Shown: positions 40,920 through 50,998, numbered from the stretch's first letter. The stretch is 64,000 nt of DNA from an uncultured Lachnospiraceae bacterium (GCA_934293375.1 CAKQYS010000007.1:62001-126000), one strand, 5' to 3'. A program made the numbers and translations. The notes: generated by a model from the letters alone, not told the origin.

Positions 40920-43838
40920 CTAAAATCCATTTCGCAGTATATGGAACATCTCCTTATGCTCTGCAAGCTTTGTTTCATTGCCCACTGCGCATATGATACC
41001 ACTATTGCCAATAGCATCCACGATCGGCGCCAGCGCACGGATAGAAGCAGTCGTGGCGCCAAGGATCTCATCACGGTCACGCTGCCGCATCTCGTCTGTC
41101 ACACCCGTCAGCTGTGCAAAAAAGCTTGTCAGACCTTCCGTCTGCGGCTCCATCGGCGTATCCATTTTTGCGATCGCACCAATAATATATTTCGTCATAT
41201 CCCGCTCATCCACATCAAAATGCCTTACATATTCTGCTGCGTGCTGATAAACCTCATAGGTTTCCAAAAGATTAGGATCCCTATATGACATGAAGGTACC
41301 ATATCCATTTCTCGAAAATCCACACATAGCACCATATGCACCGCCCTTTACACGGATATTCAGCCACAGATAGTCATATGAGAAGATCACACGGAGCACC
41401 TGCAATGCCCCGGTATATTCATACCCTGCCTGCTTGAAATTGCCGGCTGTCGCTACATACTGCACCTTACCTGCGATCCGGATCCCCTCATTCTTGATCT
41501 CGTATGGTGTCTCCTCTCCGGCATCATGCAAGGTTCTCGTTGAAAGCCTGTTGATCAGATGGGAAAGCGGTTCTGCCAATGTCTCCTCTACATCCTGATC
41601 TCCTGTATAAGATACGATCAGACTGTCTTTTCTTAAGATTTCTCCCAGTACAAGCTTCAGGGTGTCTACCAGTTTATCTTTTCTCTCCTCAAAATGATCA
41701 TCCAGATCAGCCACAAAATCATAATATCCAAGCCCCTGTGTCATATCCTGAAATCTCGATGATGACGAAATATAGGACTGTGCCCTTGTCGATGCCACTG
41801 TATGCCCGATCTTTGCCATCATCTCCTTGCAGCTCATTCTGACCTCTGCAATGATCTCCCGTAATCTCTTCTCATCCTCTATATGCGAATGGAACAGGAT
41901 CTCTTCCATCAGCTCAAATGCCTTATTGATCTTGTGATAGAAGCACTTAAAGCTGACAGAAAATCCCGGCACATACCGTTTCGCATCATATTGGCTGACG
42001 CCATGCAGACTGTATGCAAATGCCCCTGCATGCAGATCGATCTCATTGGATAATTCACTATATGTGTAGCGGTCTGTATCCACATATCCAAATATATCTG
42101 TCAGAAGGGATGCATACGGGTAAAGGGATTCCGCCACATCCGGCATCCGGAATACAAAGGTAAGATAGGCAATCTCATTTGTAAAGAAATGATGTCCGAC
42201 TACCGGAGTACCTGCCACCTCATAATTCTGATTATTGAACGGCTTCACATGCTTATCAATATCCGAAAGATTCAGCAGTGGAATCGTCTCTAATTCTTCC
42301 TTCGTAGACGGTGTCATCTGATACTCTACCAAAGCCTTCTTATCTGCGATCAACGCTTCCAGTTCTTCCTGTGACAGCTTCGCCTTATAATCAGCAAGCT
42401 TCTGTCTGACTGCCTCTTCCATCTGCCGGTTAAGACCTTTCTGCGGCTTCATGGTCAGCAGAACCTTATGCGTATTGTCAAGCAGATATTTCCTGATCAG
42501 ATCCTCAAAGTATCCCTGCTCCATCTTCTCTCTTAAGACTGTAAACAGTTCATTTGTCTGCACATGAATAAAAGGCTTCGCATCATCATACAGCCAGCTG
42601 TCAAACATTTTCAGTCCATACATCAATCCTTTTGGATAACTTCCAAAACTTGCCTCTCTGTATTTGAACTCAAACCGGTTCATTGCAGCTTCTAATGCTT
42701 TTTTGTCGATGCCCTGTTGTGCGATCCGGCTTAATGTATCTTCCAGAACAGTTACAAACTTCTCCCTGTCTGATACATTGGCACCTTTGCTGATCAGGCT
42801 ATAGATCGGCTGGTTGATACCATTATCATAGGAGCTGACAAAATCTTTGCCGATTCCTGCATCGATCATGGCTTTCTTGAGCTTTGCTCCCGGTGCATCG
42901 ATCAGCACATAATCCAAAATCTGGAATGCCAGATACAGTTCACGATCCAGACTGTTTTCCACAACAACATTGTAGCTTAAATAAGTCTGATTCTCTTCGG
43001 GTTCTTCATCCGAAATCGGATATGCCTTCTCTACCACACGCATCTGCTCAAATGGTTGCTGCAGATCAATATGAGCATCTACTTCCTTGTAGTCATAATG
43101 GGATAAATATTCCCGGTCAATATAATCTAACTCCCTCTCCATATCCATATCTCCATACAGATAGATATAACTGTTGGATGGATGATAATAAGTGTCATGG
43201 AATTTCAGGAAGTCCTCCCGCGTCAGATCCACAATGTATTCAGGATCACCACCTGATTCACAGGCATATGTTGTATCCGGCAGCATCGCAGCCTGAATAT
43301 ATCGGAACAACAGCTGATCAGGTGCCGAATACACACCCTTCATCTCATTATATACCACACCGTTATATTTCAGTTCCCCATCTACGCTCTCAATGTCATA
43401 GTGCCAGCCCTCCTGCTTCATGATCTGCGGTCTGTCATAAATATTCGGATGGAATACTGCGTCTAAATATACATCCATCAGATTCTCAAAATCCTTCAGA
43501 TTGCAGCTGGCAATCGGATATACCGTCTTGTCCGAATAGGTCATCGCATTTAAAAATGTATTCAGTGACCCCTTTGCCAATTCCACAAACGGATCCTTTG
43601 CAGGATACTTGGACGATCCACATAATGTTGAATGTTCCATAATATGTGCAATTCCCGTATCATCCTTCGGAGGTGTCTTAAATCCGATCGTAAACACTTT
43701 ATTCTCGTCCTCACAGGACACAGCTACCACCCTGGCACCTGTCTTTTTATGCCGCAGAATGTATCCGATTGCATTGAGTTCCTTTAACTGTGTATGATTC
43801 TCTATTGTATATGCCTTCAAATGTGACTGTTCTAACAT
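40920..43838 (-). CDS. M16C insulinase-family metallopeptidase (PreP-like)
   Basis: The 972-residue zinc peptidase is of the presequence-protease type (one long chain with four M16 domains). The inverted zinc motif HIMEHSTLCGS (HxxEH, about residue 64) and the downstream glutamate region (NEMKGVYS) are present. The C-terminal half has the R/Y pair region (NIRVKGGAYGAMCGFSRNG). There is no signal peptide, so it is cytoplasmic and likely degrades peptides. ATG 43838 follows GGAGG; the frame opens 4 codons earlier. A promoter at 43874-43902 drives it, and era and recO follow. Confidence 0.94.
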   Translation of the reverse strand: MLEQSHLKAYTIENHTQLKELNAIGYILRHKKTGARVVAVSCEDENKVFTIGFKTPPKDDTGIAHIMEHSTLCGSSKYPAKDPFVELAKGSLNTFLNAMTYSDKTVYPIASCNLKDFENLMDVYLDAVFHPNIYDRPQIMKQEGWHYDIESVDGELKYNGVVYNEMKGVYSAPDQLLFRYIQAAMLPDTTYACESGGDPEYIVDLTREDFLKFHDTYYHPSNSYIYLYGDMDMERELDYIDREYLSHYDYKEVDAHIDLQQPFEQMRVVEKAYPISDEEPEENQTYLSYNVVVENSLDRELYLAFQILDYVLIDAPGAKLKKAMIDAGIGKDFVSSYDNGINQPIYSLISKGANVSDREKFVTVLEDTLSRIAQQGIDKKALEAAMNRFEFKYREASFGSYPKGLMYGLKMFDSWLYDDAKPFIHVQTNELFTVLREKMEQGYFEDLIRKYLLDNTHKVLLTMKPQKGLNRQMEEAVRQKLADYKAKLSQEELEALIADKKALVEYQMTPSTKEELETIPLLNLSDIDKHVKPFNNQNYEVAGTPVVGHHFFTNEIAYLTFVFRMPDVAESLYPYASLLTDIFGYVDTDRYTYSELSNEIDLHAGAFAYSLHGVSQYDAKRYVPGFSVSFKCFYHKINKAFELMEEILFHSHIEDEKRLREIIAEVRMSCKEMMAKIGHTVASTRAQSYISSSSRFQDMTQGLGYYDFVADLDDHFEERKDKLVDTLKLVLGEILRKDSLIVSYTGDQDVEETLAEPLSHLINRLSTRTLHDAGEETPYEIKNEGIRIAGKVQYVATAGNFKQAGYEYTGALQVLRVIFSYDYLWLNIRVKGGAYGAMCGFSRNGYGTFMSYRDPNLLETYEVYQHAAEYVRHFDVDERDMTKYIIGAIAKMDTPMEPQTEGLTSFFAQLTGVTDEMRQRDRDEILGATTASIRALAPIVDAIGNSGIICAVGNETKLAEHKEMFHILRNGF

Positions 43839-43873
43839 TGTTACCTCCATTTTCTATACTAATATGATTTTTC

Positions 43874-43902
43874 ATTGTACCAAACCACGCCACTAATTAC
43901 AA
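43874..43902 (-). promoter_or_regulatory. Promoter of the M16 peptidase-era-recO unit
   Basis: On the minus strand TTGTAA (43902-43897), a 17-base spacer and TACAAT (43879-43874) lie 36 bases ahead of the start codon. Confidence 0.6.
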
Positions 43903-43965
43903 GATTTCCCATTTCTCAAATTATCTATTCTTAATATACCTGGTTTTCTATATAGTAGAATTTTC

Positions 43966-43994
43966 TTTACTTTTGGCGAAAAAAAGACTATAAT
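43966..43994 (+). promoter_or_regulatory. Promoter of the 2-oxoacid:ferredoxin oxidoreductase operon
   Basis: TTTACT (43966-43971), a 17-base spacer and a perfect TATAAT (43989-43994) precede the first gene; the leader is about 28 bases. Confidence 0.7.
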
Positions 43995-44028
43995 TTTGAC
44001 AAATTGTGTATATTAAGGAGTGTTTGAA

Positions 44029-44601
44029 GTGAAAGATACTGTTGAAATCAGATGGCACGGCCGGGGCGGTCAGGGTGCCAAGACCGCAGCCCTGCTCCTC
44101 GCAGATGTTGCATTCAAATCCGGCAAGCATGTTCAGGGTTTTCCGGAATATGGTCCGGAACGAATGGGCGCACCAATTACGGCATATAACAGGATCAGTG
44201 ATCAGGTGATCCGCGTACATTCTAATATCTATGACCCTGACTATGTCGCTGTTGTAGATGAGACATTATTAGAGTCTGTCGATGTTACAAATGGACTGAA
44301 TCCGAAGGGTGCGATCGTGATCAACACCGCCCGTCCAAAGGAAGAGATTCTTCCTCATTTGAAGGGATACGCCGGAAAGGTCTATACAATCGATGCCCAT
44401 AAGGTATCCATGGCCACGCTTGGTAAATATTTTCCAAATTCACCAATGCTCGCTGCAGTTGTTGCGATCAGCCATGTCATGGAAAAAGATGCATTCTTAA
44501 AGGAAATGCAAGCATCCTATGAACATAAATTTGCAAAAAAACCGGAAGTCATTGAGGGTAATATGAACGCCCTTCGCATGGCATTTGAGGAGGTGCACTA
44601 A
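44029..44601 (+). CDS. porG: 2-oxoacid:ferredoxin oxidoreductase gamma subunit
   Basis: The 190-residue gamma subunit has the RWHGRGGQGAKTAALLLADV motif near its start and FPEYGPERMGAP, typical of the POR/VOR family, which oxidises a 2-oxoacid to acyl-CoA with ferredoxin reduction. I choose GTG 44029, because AAGGAG (44015-44020) lies 8 bases upstream; a GTG at 44020 overlaps that site. It starts a four-gene gamma-delta-alpha-beta operon, and its stop overlaps the next ATG. Confidence 0.9.
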   Translation: MKDTVEIRWHGRGGQGAKTAALLLADVAFKSGKHVQGFPEYGPERMGAPITAYNRISDQVIRVHSNIYDPDYVAVVDETLLESVDVTNGLNPKGAIVINTARPKEEILPHLKGYAGKVYTIDAHKVSMATLGKYFPNSPMLAAVVAISHVMEKDAFLKEMQASYEHKFAKKPEVIEGNMNALRMAFEEVH

Positions 44602-44903
44602 TGGCTACAGATATCAGTAAAATAACCGAACACAGCAAGTGGCAGGACATCACTGCCGGCAACCAGATCTACGGTGCAGGTACTTCAAAGGCATTTAAGA
44701 CCGGTGAATGGAGAACCAAGACACCTGTATTCCATGCTGAAAAATGCACACAGTGTCTGCTTTGTACACCTGTATGTCCTGACAGTTCTATTCCTGTATG
44801 TGACTGTAAGCGTGGAGATTTTGATTATGACCACTGCAAGGGCTGTGGTATCTGTGCCAAGGTATGTCCTTTTGGTGCGATCACAATGAAGGAGGGACAA
44901 TAA
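44601..44903 (+). CDS. porD: 2-oxoacid:ferredoxin oxidoreductase delta (ferredoxin) subunit
   Basis: The 100-residue protein carries two 4Fe-4S motifs: CTQCLLCTPVCP (about residues 50-61) and CKGCGICAKVCPFGA (about 79-93). It passes electrons from the thiamine site to external ferredoxin. The extra Cys pair between the motifs (VCDCKRGD) is typical for the subunit. The start overlaps the gamma stop by one base, and the alpha gene follows after one base. Confidence 0.93.
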   Translation: MATDISKITEHSKWQDITAGNQIYGAGTSKAFKTGEWRTKTPVFHAEKCTQCLLCTPVCPDSSIPVCDCKRGDFDYDHCKGCGICAKVCPFGAITMKEGQ

Positions 44904-44904
44904 C

Positions 44905-46074
44905 ATGGCAATTCGAGAAAGATTATCAGGAAATGAAGCTGTAGCATATGCGATCAAGCAGATCAATCCGGATGTTATGCCGGCATTCCCGATCACACCT
45001 TCTACAGAGATTCCGCAGTATGTTTCCAACTATATCGCTAACGGCGAGATTGATACAGAATTCATTCCGGTAGAGAGTGAACATAGCTCCATGAGTGCTA
45101 CGATCGGTGCAAGTGCCGCCGGTGCAAGAGCTTTGACCGCTACTTCTTCCTGCGGTATGGCATTGATGTGGGAGGAATTGTATGTAGCAGCATCGAACCG
45201 TCTTCCTGTTGTACTTGCATTAGTAAACCGTGCATTATCCGGACCGATCAATATCAACTGCGATCACTCTGATAGTATGGGAGCCAGAGATTCCGGCTGG
45301 ATTCAGATCTACGCTGAGAACAATCAGGAAGCCTATGATAATTTCTTGCAGGCATACCGCATCGCCGAACATAATGATGTCAAGCTGCCTGTCATGATCT
45401 GTCAGGATGGTTTTATTACCAGTCATGCAGTAGAAAACATTGAGCTGCTTGAAGATGACAAAGTTAAGACTTTTGTTGGCGAATACAACCCGGAGAACTA
45501 CCTCTTGAATGCAGATCAGCCTATGGCTGTCGGGCCTTATGCCGTATCGAATTACTACATGGAATCCAAGCGTGGACAGCGTCAGGCCATGATCAATGCC
45601 AAAGATGTGATTCTCTCCGTAGGAAAGGAATTTGGCGAACTGACAGGCAGAAGCTATGGTTTCTTTGAAGCATACAGATTGGAGGATGCAGATTATGTCA
45701 TGGTCATCATGGGTTCTGCAGCCGGCACAACAAAAGATGCTGTCGACAAACTGCGGGAAGATGGCAAGAAGGTTGGTATGTTAAAACTGCGTGTATTCCG
45801 TCCATTTCCTGCTTCTGAGCTTGCAGATGCCTTAAAGAATGCGAAGGCAATTGCGATCATGGATCGTACAGACAGCTTCTCAGGCGAGGGCGGTCCACTC
45901 GGTACCGAACTGACAACTGCACTCTTCCATGCACATTCTACAGCTAAGGTTGTGAACTATTTCTATGGTCTCGGTGGACGCGATTTCCGCGTAGAACATG
46001 CTGAGGCAGTATTTGATGAAATTGCAACAAAAGACAACATTGAACAATATCAGTATATTGGTCTTCGTCAGTAA
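44905..46074 (+). CDS. porA: 2-oxoacid:ferredoxin oxidoreductase alpha subunit
   Basis: The 389-residue alpha subunit shows the family opening RLSGNEAVAYAIKQINPDVMPAFPITP, the glutamate site VESEHSSMSATIGASAAGARA, and the C-terminal VIMGSAAGTTKDAVDKLREDGKKVGMLKLRVFRPFP. With the beta subunit it forms the thiamine diphosphate site. The sequence resembles pyruvate-type enzymes most (SMGARDSGWIQIYAENNQEAYD), but branched-chain 2-oxoacids remain possible. Confidence 0.94.
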   Translation: MAIRERLSGNEAVAYAIKQINPDVMPAFPITPSTEIPQYVSNYIANGEIDTEFIPVESEHSSMSATIGASAAGARALTATSSCGMALMWEELYVAASNRLPVVLALVNRALSGPININCDHSDSMGARDSGWIQIYAENNQEAYDNFLQAYRIAEHNDVKLPVMICQDGFITSHAVENIELLEDDKVKTFVGEYNPENYLLNADQPMAVGPYAVSNYYMESKRGQRQAMINAKDVILSVGKEFGELTGRSYGFFEAYRLEDADYVMVIMGSAAGTTKDAVDKLREDGKKVGMLKLRVFRPFPASELADALKNAKAIAIMDRTDSFSGEGGPLGTELTTALFHAHSTAKVVNYFYGLGGRDFRVEHAEAVFDEIATKDNIEQYQYIGLRQ

Positions 46075-46088
46075 GGAGTGTGCTTAGG

Positions 46089-47030
46089 ATGGAAAGAAAA
46101 ACATATAATTTTAAAGAGACAATGAACAAGCCTGAGCGTCTTGCTCCAGGTCATAGAATGTGTGCCGGATGTGGCGGTACCATCGCAGTGCGTTCCGTTC
46201 TGCGTGCCCTTCACGAAGGGGATCATGCTGTTATCGGTAATGCAACCGGATGTCTGGAAGTATCCAGTTTCATGTATCCTTATACCGCATGGGAAGACAG
46301 CTATATCCACAATGCATTTGAAAATGCCGGTGCAACCCTTTCCGGCGTAGAAACCGCCTACAATATTTTAAAGAAAAAGGGCAAAATCAATGATACCTAC
46401 AAATTCATCACATTTGGTGGTGATGGCGGTACCTACGATATCGGACTGCAGTCTCTGTCAGGTGCCATGGAGCGAAATCATGATATGGTCTATGTATGCT
46501 ATGACAATGGTGCCTACATGAACACCGGTATCCAGCGTTCGTCTGCTACACCTATGTATGCAGATACCACTACAACACCTGTTGGCAGTGTTTCCAATGG
46601 TAAAATGCAGAATCGTAAGGATCTCGCAAGCATCATTGCATCCCACGATGTTCCATATGTAGGGCAGTCTACTTTCATCGGCAACTTCAAGGATCTGCAC
46701 ACCAAGGCGGAAAAAGCTATCTACACGGAAGGTGCCTGCTTCTTAAATATTATGGCACCATGTCCTCGTGGCTGGAGATATGATACAGAGAACATCATGG
46801 AGATCTGTAAGCTTGCTGTAGAGACTTGTTACTGGCCACTGTTCGAGGTTGAACACGGAAAGTGGACCTTGAACTATGAACCAAAGAAGAAACTTCCGAT
46901 TGAAGACTTCCTTCGTCCACAGGGTCGTTTCAAGCATCTGTTTAAGAAGGGGAATGAAGATCTTCTCGTACAGTTCCAGCAAGAGGTTGACCGCCGCTGG
47001 GAAGATCTGTTGTTTATGTGTTCAAGATAA
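46089..47030 (+). CDS. porB: 2-oxoacid:ferredoxin oxidoreductase beta subunit
   Basis: The 313-residue thiamine diphosphate subunit has the cluster-ligand region MCAGCGGTIAVR, the TPP/Mg motif GGDGGTYDIGLQSLSGAMERN and CYDNGAYMNTGIQRS. Further cysteines (ATGCLEV, APCPRGW) fit the beta-subunit iron-sulfur site. ATG 46089 is chosen because AAGGAG at 46073-46078 lies 10 bases upstream; the earlier GTG 46080 is too close. It ends the operon before a strong terminator. Confidence 0.94.
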   Translation: MERKTYNFKETMNKPERLAPGHRMCAGCGGTIAVRSVLRALHEGDHAVIGNATGCLEVSSFMYPYTAWEDSYIHNAFENAGATLSGVETAYNILKKKGKINDTYKFITFGGDGGTYDIGLQSLSGAMERNHDMVYVCYDNGAYMNTGIQRSSATPMYADTTTTPVGSVSNGKMQNRKDLASIIASHDVPYVGQSTFIGNFKDLHTKAEKAIYTEGACFLNIMAPCPRGWRYDTENIMEICKLAVETCYWPLFEVEHGKWTLNYEPKKKLPIEDFLRPQGRFKHLFKKGNEDLLVQFQQEVDRRWEDLLFMCSR

Positions 47031-47043
47031 TCCGAACCATAAT

Positions 47044-47080
47044 AAAAGGAAAGGGGTCTGTCCCCTTTCCTTTTGTTTTA
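47044..47080. terminator. Terminator after porB (bidirectional)
   Basis: A perfect 13-base stem pairs AAAAGGAAAGGGG (47044-47056) with CCCCTTTCCTTTT (47062-47074) around a 5-base loop, followed by GTTTTATC. The upstream A-run also allows use by the convergent gene at 47107. Confidence 0.9.
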
Positions 47081-47106
47081 TCAACTACAATCTTCTGTTG
47101 TACCGG

Positions 47107-48906
47107 TTATTTGACTTTATAGGTATATCCTGCCTTCTTCAAAAGCTTCTTATATGTCTTCTTCTGCTTCTTTGGTACCTTAACTACCATCTTCTTGGAT
47201 ACTCCCTTAAGTGCATTCTTGCCGATCTTCTTGAGCTTCTTGCTCTTTATCGTCATCTTTTTAAGTTTCTTACATCCACTAAATGCATTTGTCCCTATGG
47301 ATGTCACTGACTTTGGTATGGTAACAGCCTGTAATTTCTTGCATTTCTTGAATGCATTTTTAGAAATCTCCGTCACGCGGAAACGATATCCCCCACGCAC
47401 TACATAATCAGCAATCACAGCCTTTTTGATCTTCTTGGATGCAGTACCCACCACCTTGACCTTACCATTTTTCTCAGCTGATACCGTCACTTCATATATA
47501 ACATTCTTCACCGTAAAGCGTGCACCCTTGGCAGGAAGCCCTCCAACCAGAGACTGGGCATATTCATTCTGTGAAACATCGATCTCATCCTGCTTGGCAC
47601 CGGTGAAACTGGAATTGGAAATATATGTGACATTCTCAGGGATCACCATCTGATGAATATTTCTGCAATCTTTGAATGCATTATCTCCGATCGTAGTCAC
47701 ACTATCCGGCAAAATAATCTTATTCAGATTCATACATCCATCAAAGGTGTCGTTCTCAATCGATGTGACACCTTCCGGCACTGAGATCTCATGCAGATTC
47801 TGACATCCTTGAAATGCACCGGTTCCAATCTTTTCTAATGTCTGTCCAAGAAAATATATGTTGTTCAGATTCACACAACCATAAAATGCATAGGCATCCA
47901 AAGTCCGGAGTGTGGCCGGCATCGTCACCGCATGAATATTCTGACAACCATTGAAAATATACTGTGGTACTGTCGTAATGGAGGTCTTTGACAGATCAAT
48001 CTCCATATTGACGCAGTCCTGGAAACAAGACTCTCCAATGCTGGTAACACTTTCCGGCAGAGTAAACGGATGCGGATCCGTACTGATGTTGGAATTCTTC
48101 GCAAATGCAAATGCACCAACTGTTGTCAGATGCGATCCCACTGTAAATTCTACACCGTTCAGGTTTCCACAACCATAAAATGCATAGTCTCCTATCTTTG
48201 TCACAGACACCGGCACTATGTATTTTCTGCCACCACCCTGGTTGCCTTCCAACGCATATGCCCCAATCTCAAGAATTCCTTCCGGAATATGATATACTCC
48301 GTTGATTCCACTTGGAGCCATACGATATAATACCGTACCATCCACACTCAGCAGCAGTTCGCCCTGATTTTCTGTGTTACCGTCCTGCGATACGGCCTTG
48401 AATGCAGGATTACCGGCTGCTACAGCAAATCTACTGACAGATGAACAGGACAAAAACGCTGTTGGATCCAGTGATACGAATCCGGCCGGAAGTTCAACCA
48501 TTGAAAAGTTCTCCCGCGTCAGCTCGATGCCGGTCTCCTTTATGTCAGCGGCTGTATATGTCAGCAGACTAAAAAGACTGTGGCACTCACCAAATGCCTT
48601 CTCGCCAAATGATATTACCGTATCCGGCATCACGACCGTCTTCAATGCTCCACAACCATAAAAAACATTTGCACCAATTCCGGTCACTGTCTGTCCACCG
48701 ATCTGTGACGGGATCACTACTTCTGTAACCTGTGTGCCACCACTAAATCCGGTAATCACACCACCATTCACTACAAACAATCCTGCGTCTGTCATTGTAT
48801 AAGTTTTTGTCTGGGCATCCGCATGTACATTGACAGCACAACCCATGATCAGCATCATACACAATACATAACATATCAAATGTTTCACCCTAATCCGTTG
48901 TTTCAT
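47107..48906 (-). CDS. BspA-type leucine-rich repeat surface protein
   Basis: The 599-residue secreted protein has a signal peptide (about 1-30; LICYVLCMMLIMGC, then NVHADA) and many LRR_5 repeats of the pattern TSIGENAFxGCxNLxxVxxPxSV from about residue 55 to 450 and again at 520-575. Between them lies a linker (VIYEVTVSAEKNGKVKVVG). The C-terminus is very Lys-rich (KKMTIKSKKLKKIGKNALKG, then KVPKKQKKTYKKLLKKAGY). Such proteins mediate adhesion in gut and oral bacteria. No sorting signal is seen; the basic tail may bind the anionic cell wall, which is inferred. Confidence 0.92.
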   Translation of the reverse strand: MKQRIRVKHLICYVLCMMLIMGCAVNVHADAQTKTYTMTDAGLFVVNGGVITGFSGGTQVTEVVIPSQIGGQTVTGIGANVFYGCGALKTVVMPDTVISFGEKAFGECHSLFSLLTYTAADIKETGIELTRENFSMVELPAGFVSLDPTAFLSCSSVSRFAVAAGNPAFKAVSQDGNTENQGELLLSVDGTVLYRMAPSGINGVYHIPEGILEIGAYALEGNQGGGRKYIVPVSVTKIGDYAFYGCGNLNGVEFTVGSHLTTVGAFAFAKNSNISTDPHPFTLPESVTSIGESCFQDCVNMEIDLSKTSITTVPQYIFNGCQNIHAVTMPATLRTLDAYAFYGCVNLNNIYFLGQTLEKIGTGAFQGCQNLHEISVPEGVTSIENDTFDGCMNLNKIILPDSVTTIGDNAFKDCRNIHQMVIPENVTYISNSSFTGAKQDEIDVSQNEYAQSLVGGLPAKGARFTVKNVIYEVTVSAEKNGKVKVVGTASKKIKKAVIADYVVRGGYRFRVTEISKNAFKKCKKLQAVTIPKSVTSIGTNAFSGCKKLKKMTIKSKKLKKIGKNALKGVSKKMVVKVPKKQKKTYKKLLKKAGYTYKVK

Positions 48907-48930
48907 GATATGAACCCTCCCCTATATTAT

Positions 48931-50088
48931 TTAAAATGCTGCTCTGAATATCTCAAGGATATCCTCCTTGCTCAGTGCCACAAACGATCCCTTAGATCCA
49001 TCGCATGCTTTCTGTGCCATCACTTCAAAATTCTTCTCATCCGTAATGCCAACTGCCCGAAGGTTCGCCGGCATTCCCATCGTGTCAAAGAAGAAATGTC
49101 TTAATGCATCAATACCGGCATGCGCCAGTGCATAATCATCTTCTCCTGTGAGACCCCATACATTTCTCGCAAAAGCTGTAAACATTGCAAGGGTCTTATC
49201 ATTCAGAATATGTTCCATCCAGGCAGGTGTCAGAATCGCCAGCCCTTCGCCATGTGTAATATCATAAAATGCACTCAGCTCATGCTCCATTGGGTGTACA
49301 CACCATGCAGGAGAACAACCATCACCTACCACACCATTGATCGCATGCGTACCTGCCCACATGAGATTCGCACGGGCATCATAGTTGTCAGGCTCCTTCA
49401 GTGCAATCGGGCCATTCTTGATCATCGTCCGCAATAATCCCTCTGCCATAAACTTCTGACAGTCCGCATTCTCCATGGAGAAATAATTCTCCATCGTGTG
49501 GCTCATCATATCTGCTGTACCTGCTGCTGTCTGCTTTGCGGATACCGAATAGGTATATTCCGGATCCAGCACAGACATGGTTGGCACCATATAAGGAGAT
49601 CCCGTTCCCCATTTCTCATTTTTCGTCAGATCCGAAATCACGGCAAAGGGATCCATCTCTGTTCCTGTCGCTGATAAGGTCAGCACATCAAAGATTGGCA
49701 ATGCTGCCTGAATCTTCTCCGAATCTAATACCAGATCCCATGCATCGCTATCATACTTTGCCCCGGCGGCAATCACCTTTGCACAGTCGATCGTGCTTCC
49801 TCCTCCGATGGCAAGCACCATATCTATCTGTTCTGCCTTACAGATGTCCACTCCCTTACGAACAGTTTCGATACGAGGATTCGGTTCTACCCCACTCAGT
49901 TCGTATATAAGAAGTCCTGCGTCCTTCAGAATTGATACCGCACGGTCATATATCCCATTTCTCTTAATGGATCCGCCACCATACACAAGCAGCACCTTAG
50001 AGCCATATTCTTTCAGCTCTGATAAATGCGAGATCATTCCCTTTCCAAAATGAATCTTCGTTGGAATCTGCATTGTAAAATTGTACAT
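48931..50088 (-). CDS. Iron-containing alcohol dehydrogenase (butanol dehydrogenase type)
   Basis: The 385-residue enzyme is of the BdhA/YqhD-like group that reduces aldehydes with NAD(P)H. Motifs: KIHFGKGMISHL (start), cofactor loop LAIGGGSTIDCAKVIAAGAKY (about residue 95) and metal ligands in HTMENYFS, WCVHPMEHELSAFYDITHGEGLAIL. ATG 50088 lies behind AAGGAGG; the open frame begins 6 codons earlier. It follows the leucine-rich protein promoter region and stands as a single gene; the likely role is alcohol formation in fermentation or aldehyde detoxification. Confidence 0.94.
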   Translation of the reverse strand: MYNFTMQIPTKIHFGKGMISHLSELKEYGSKVLLVYGGGSIKRNGIYDRAVSILKDAGLLIYELSGVEPNPRIETVRKGVDICKAEQIDMVLAIGGGSTIDCAKVIAAGAKYDSDAWDLVLDSEKIQAALPIFDVLTLSATGTEMDPFAVISDLTKNEKWGTGSPYMVPTMSVLDPEYTYSVSAKQTAAGTADMMSHTMENYFSMENADCQKFMAEGLLRTMIKNGPIALKEPDNYDARANLMWAGTHAINGVVGDGCSPAWCVHPMEHELSAFYDITHGEGLAILTPAWMEHILNDKTLAMFTAFARNVWGLTGEDDYALAHAGIDALRHFFFDTMGMPANLRAVGITDEKNFEVMAQKACDGSKGSFVALSKEDILEIFRAAF

Positions 50089-50236
50089 AATGTAATCCTC
50101 CTTCATGTTATATCCTGTCCAACCATGTTACCAATATCCTTGATACCAGATCTATCTGTGCATCAGTCAATATCTTTTATGCCTGATGCAGTTAGAAATA
50201 TTATACACACAATTTCATTACAAACACAAGCTATTT

Positions 50237-50998
50237 TCATCTCATCTCCACACTATTCTTCCAATACTTCTTCGGATACAACTGCCGCTGCAGATTCGGA
50301 TTCCGACGCTCTTCAATCGTCATCACATGAAAATATTCCTTCCACAGATTCTCAAACATTGCTTCCGTCTCCGAATATGTGTTCAAAAATTCTTCTGACA
50401 AGCCATCCGCTCCACACAGAAAATATCCCTTTCCCGATAAATGTACGGCGGCTTCCCGATATGTCATATTCAAAATGATAAAATTCTCTGCCGGAAACCG
50501 ATCCGTGAAATGCTCTGCCAGCATTGTCGTGATCCTGTATTGCGGCGTACACCTTGCACATAACACGCCGTTCTTCAACTCGTGAAAACGAATAAATCCA
50601 TAATGATGATGCAATTCCCGCCATACACTTCGCGACAGCTCAAACACACGAAACACCGATGTATCCTGCATATCCTCCAAGATATGGGATTCACGATGTC
50701 CATGAATCGCCCTCACGATCATATGATATACTGCATCTGCCTTGTCTTCTCCATCTGAACAGACTGCATAACACAATCTCCAGTACGCCTCTTCTCCTAG
50801 TCTTTGCCTGACAGTGCGCATCACCTTATTGGCTTTCTCCTCATCCGCCTTCACCTTGCGGTATGTGGAAAATAATTCCATATTCCATGTATCCCCTGTG
50901 ATCAATCGATTCTCTTCATGTGCATACCCACTCGCCCATGCGTCATATACGCCTGCAAAGACACCTGTCAGGCTATCCTCGCATACCCATACATTCAC
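50237..50998 (-). CDS. TIGR03915-family putative DNA repair protein
   Basis: The 253-residue protein matches the family that is regularly encoded next to the radical SAM protein TIGR03916. Its opening VWVCEDSLTGVFAGVYDAWASG and the region FELSRSVWRELHHHYGFIRFHEL, then YCGVH-like RCTPQYRITTMLAEHFTDRFP, are family features; the C-terminal half contains a DUF4130-like part. Function in DNA metabolism is assumed from the association. The start is GTG 50998 behind AGAGG. A 215-base palindromic element now separates it from its partner gene. Confidence 0.85.
   Translation of the reverse strand: MNVWVCEDSLTGVFAGVYDAWASGYAHEENRLITGDTWNMELFSTYRKVKADEEKANKVMRTVRQRLGEEAYWRLCYAVCSDGEDKADAVYHMIVRAIHGHRESHILEDMQDTSVFRVFELSRSVWRELHHHYGFIRFHELKNGVLCARCTPQYRITTMLAEHFTDRFPAENFIILNMTYREAAVHLSGKGYFLCGADGLSEEFLNTYSETEAMFENLWKEYFHVMTIEERRNPNLQRQLYPKKYWKNSVEMR

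Noticed and set aside
40892..41080. N-terminal extension of Era
   Set aside because: It overlaps the M16 peptidase gene, does not resemble Era, and the GGAGAG site supports the start at 40891.
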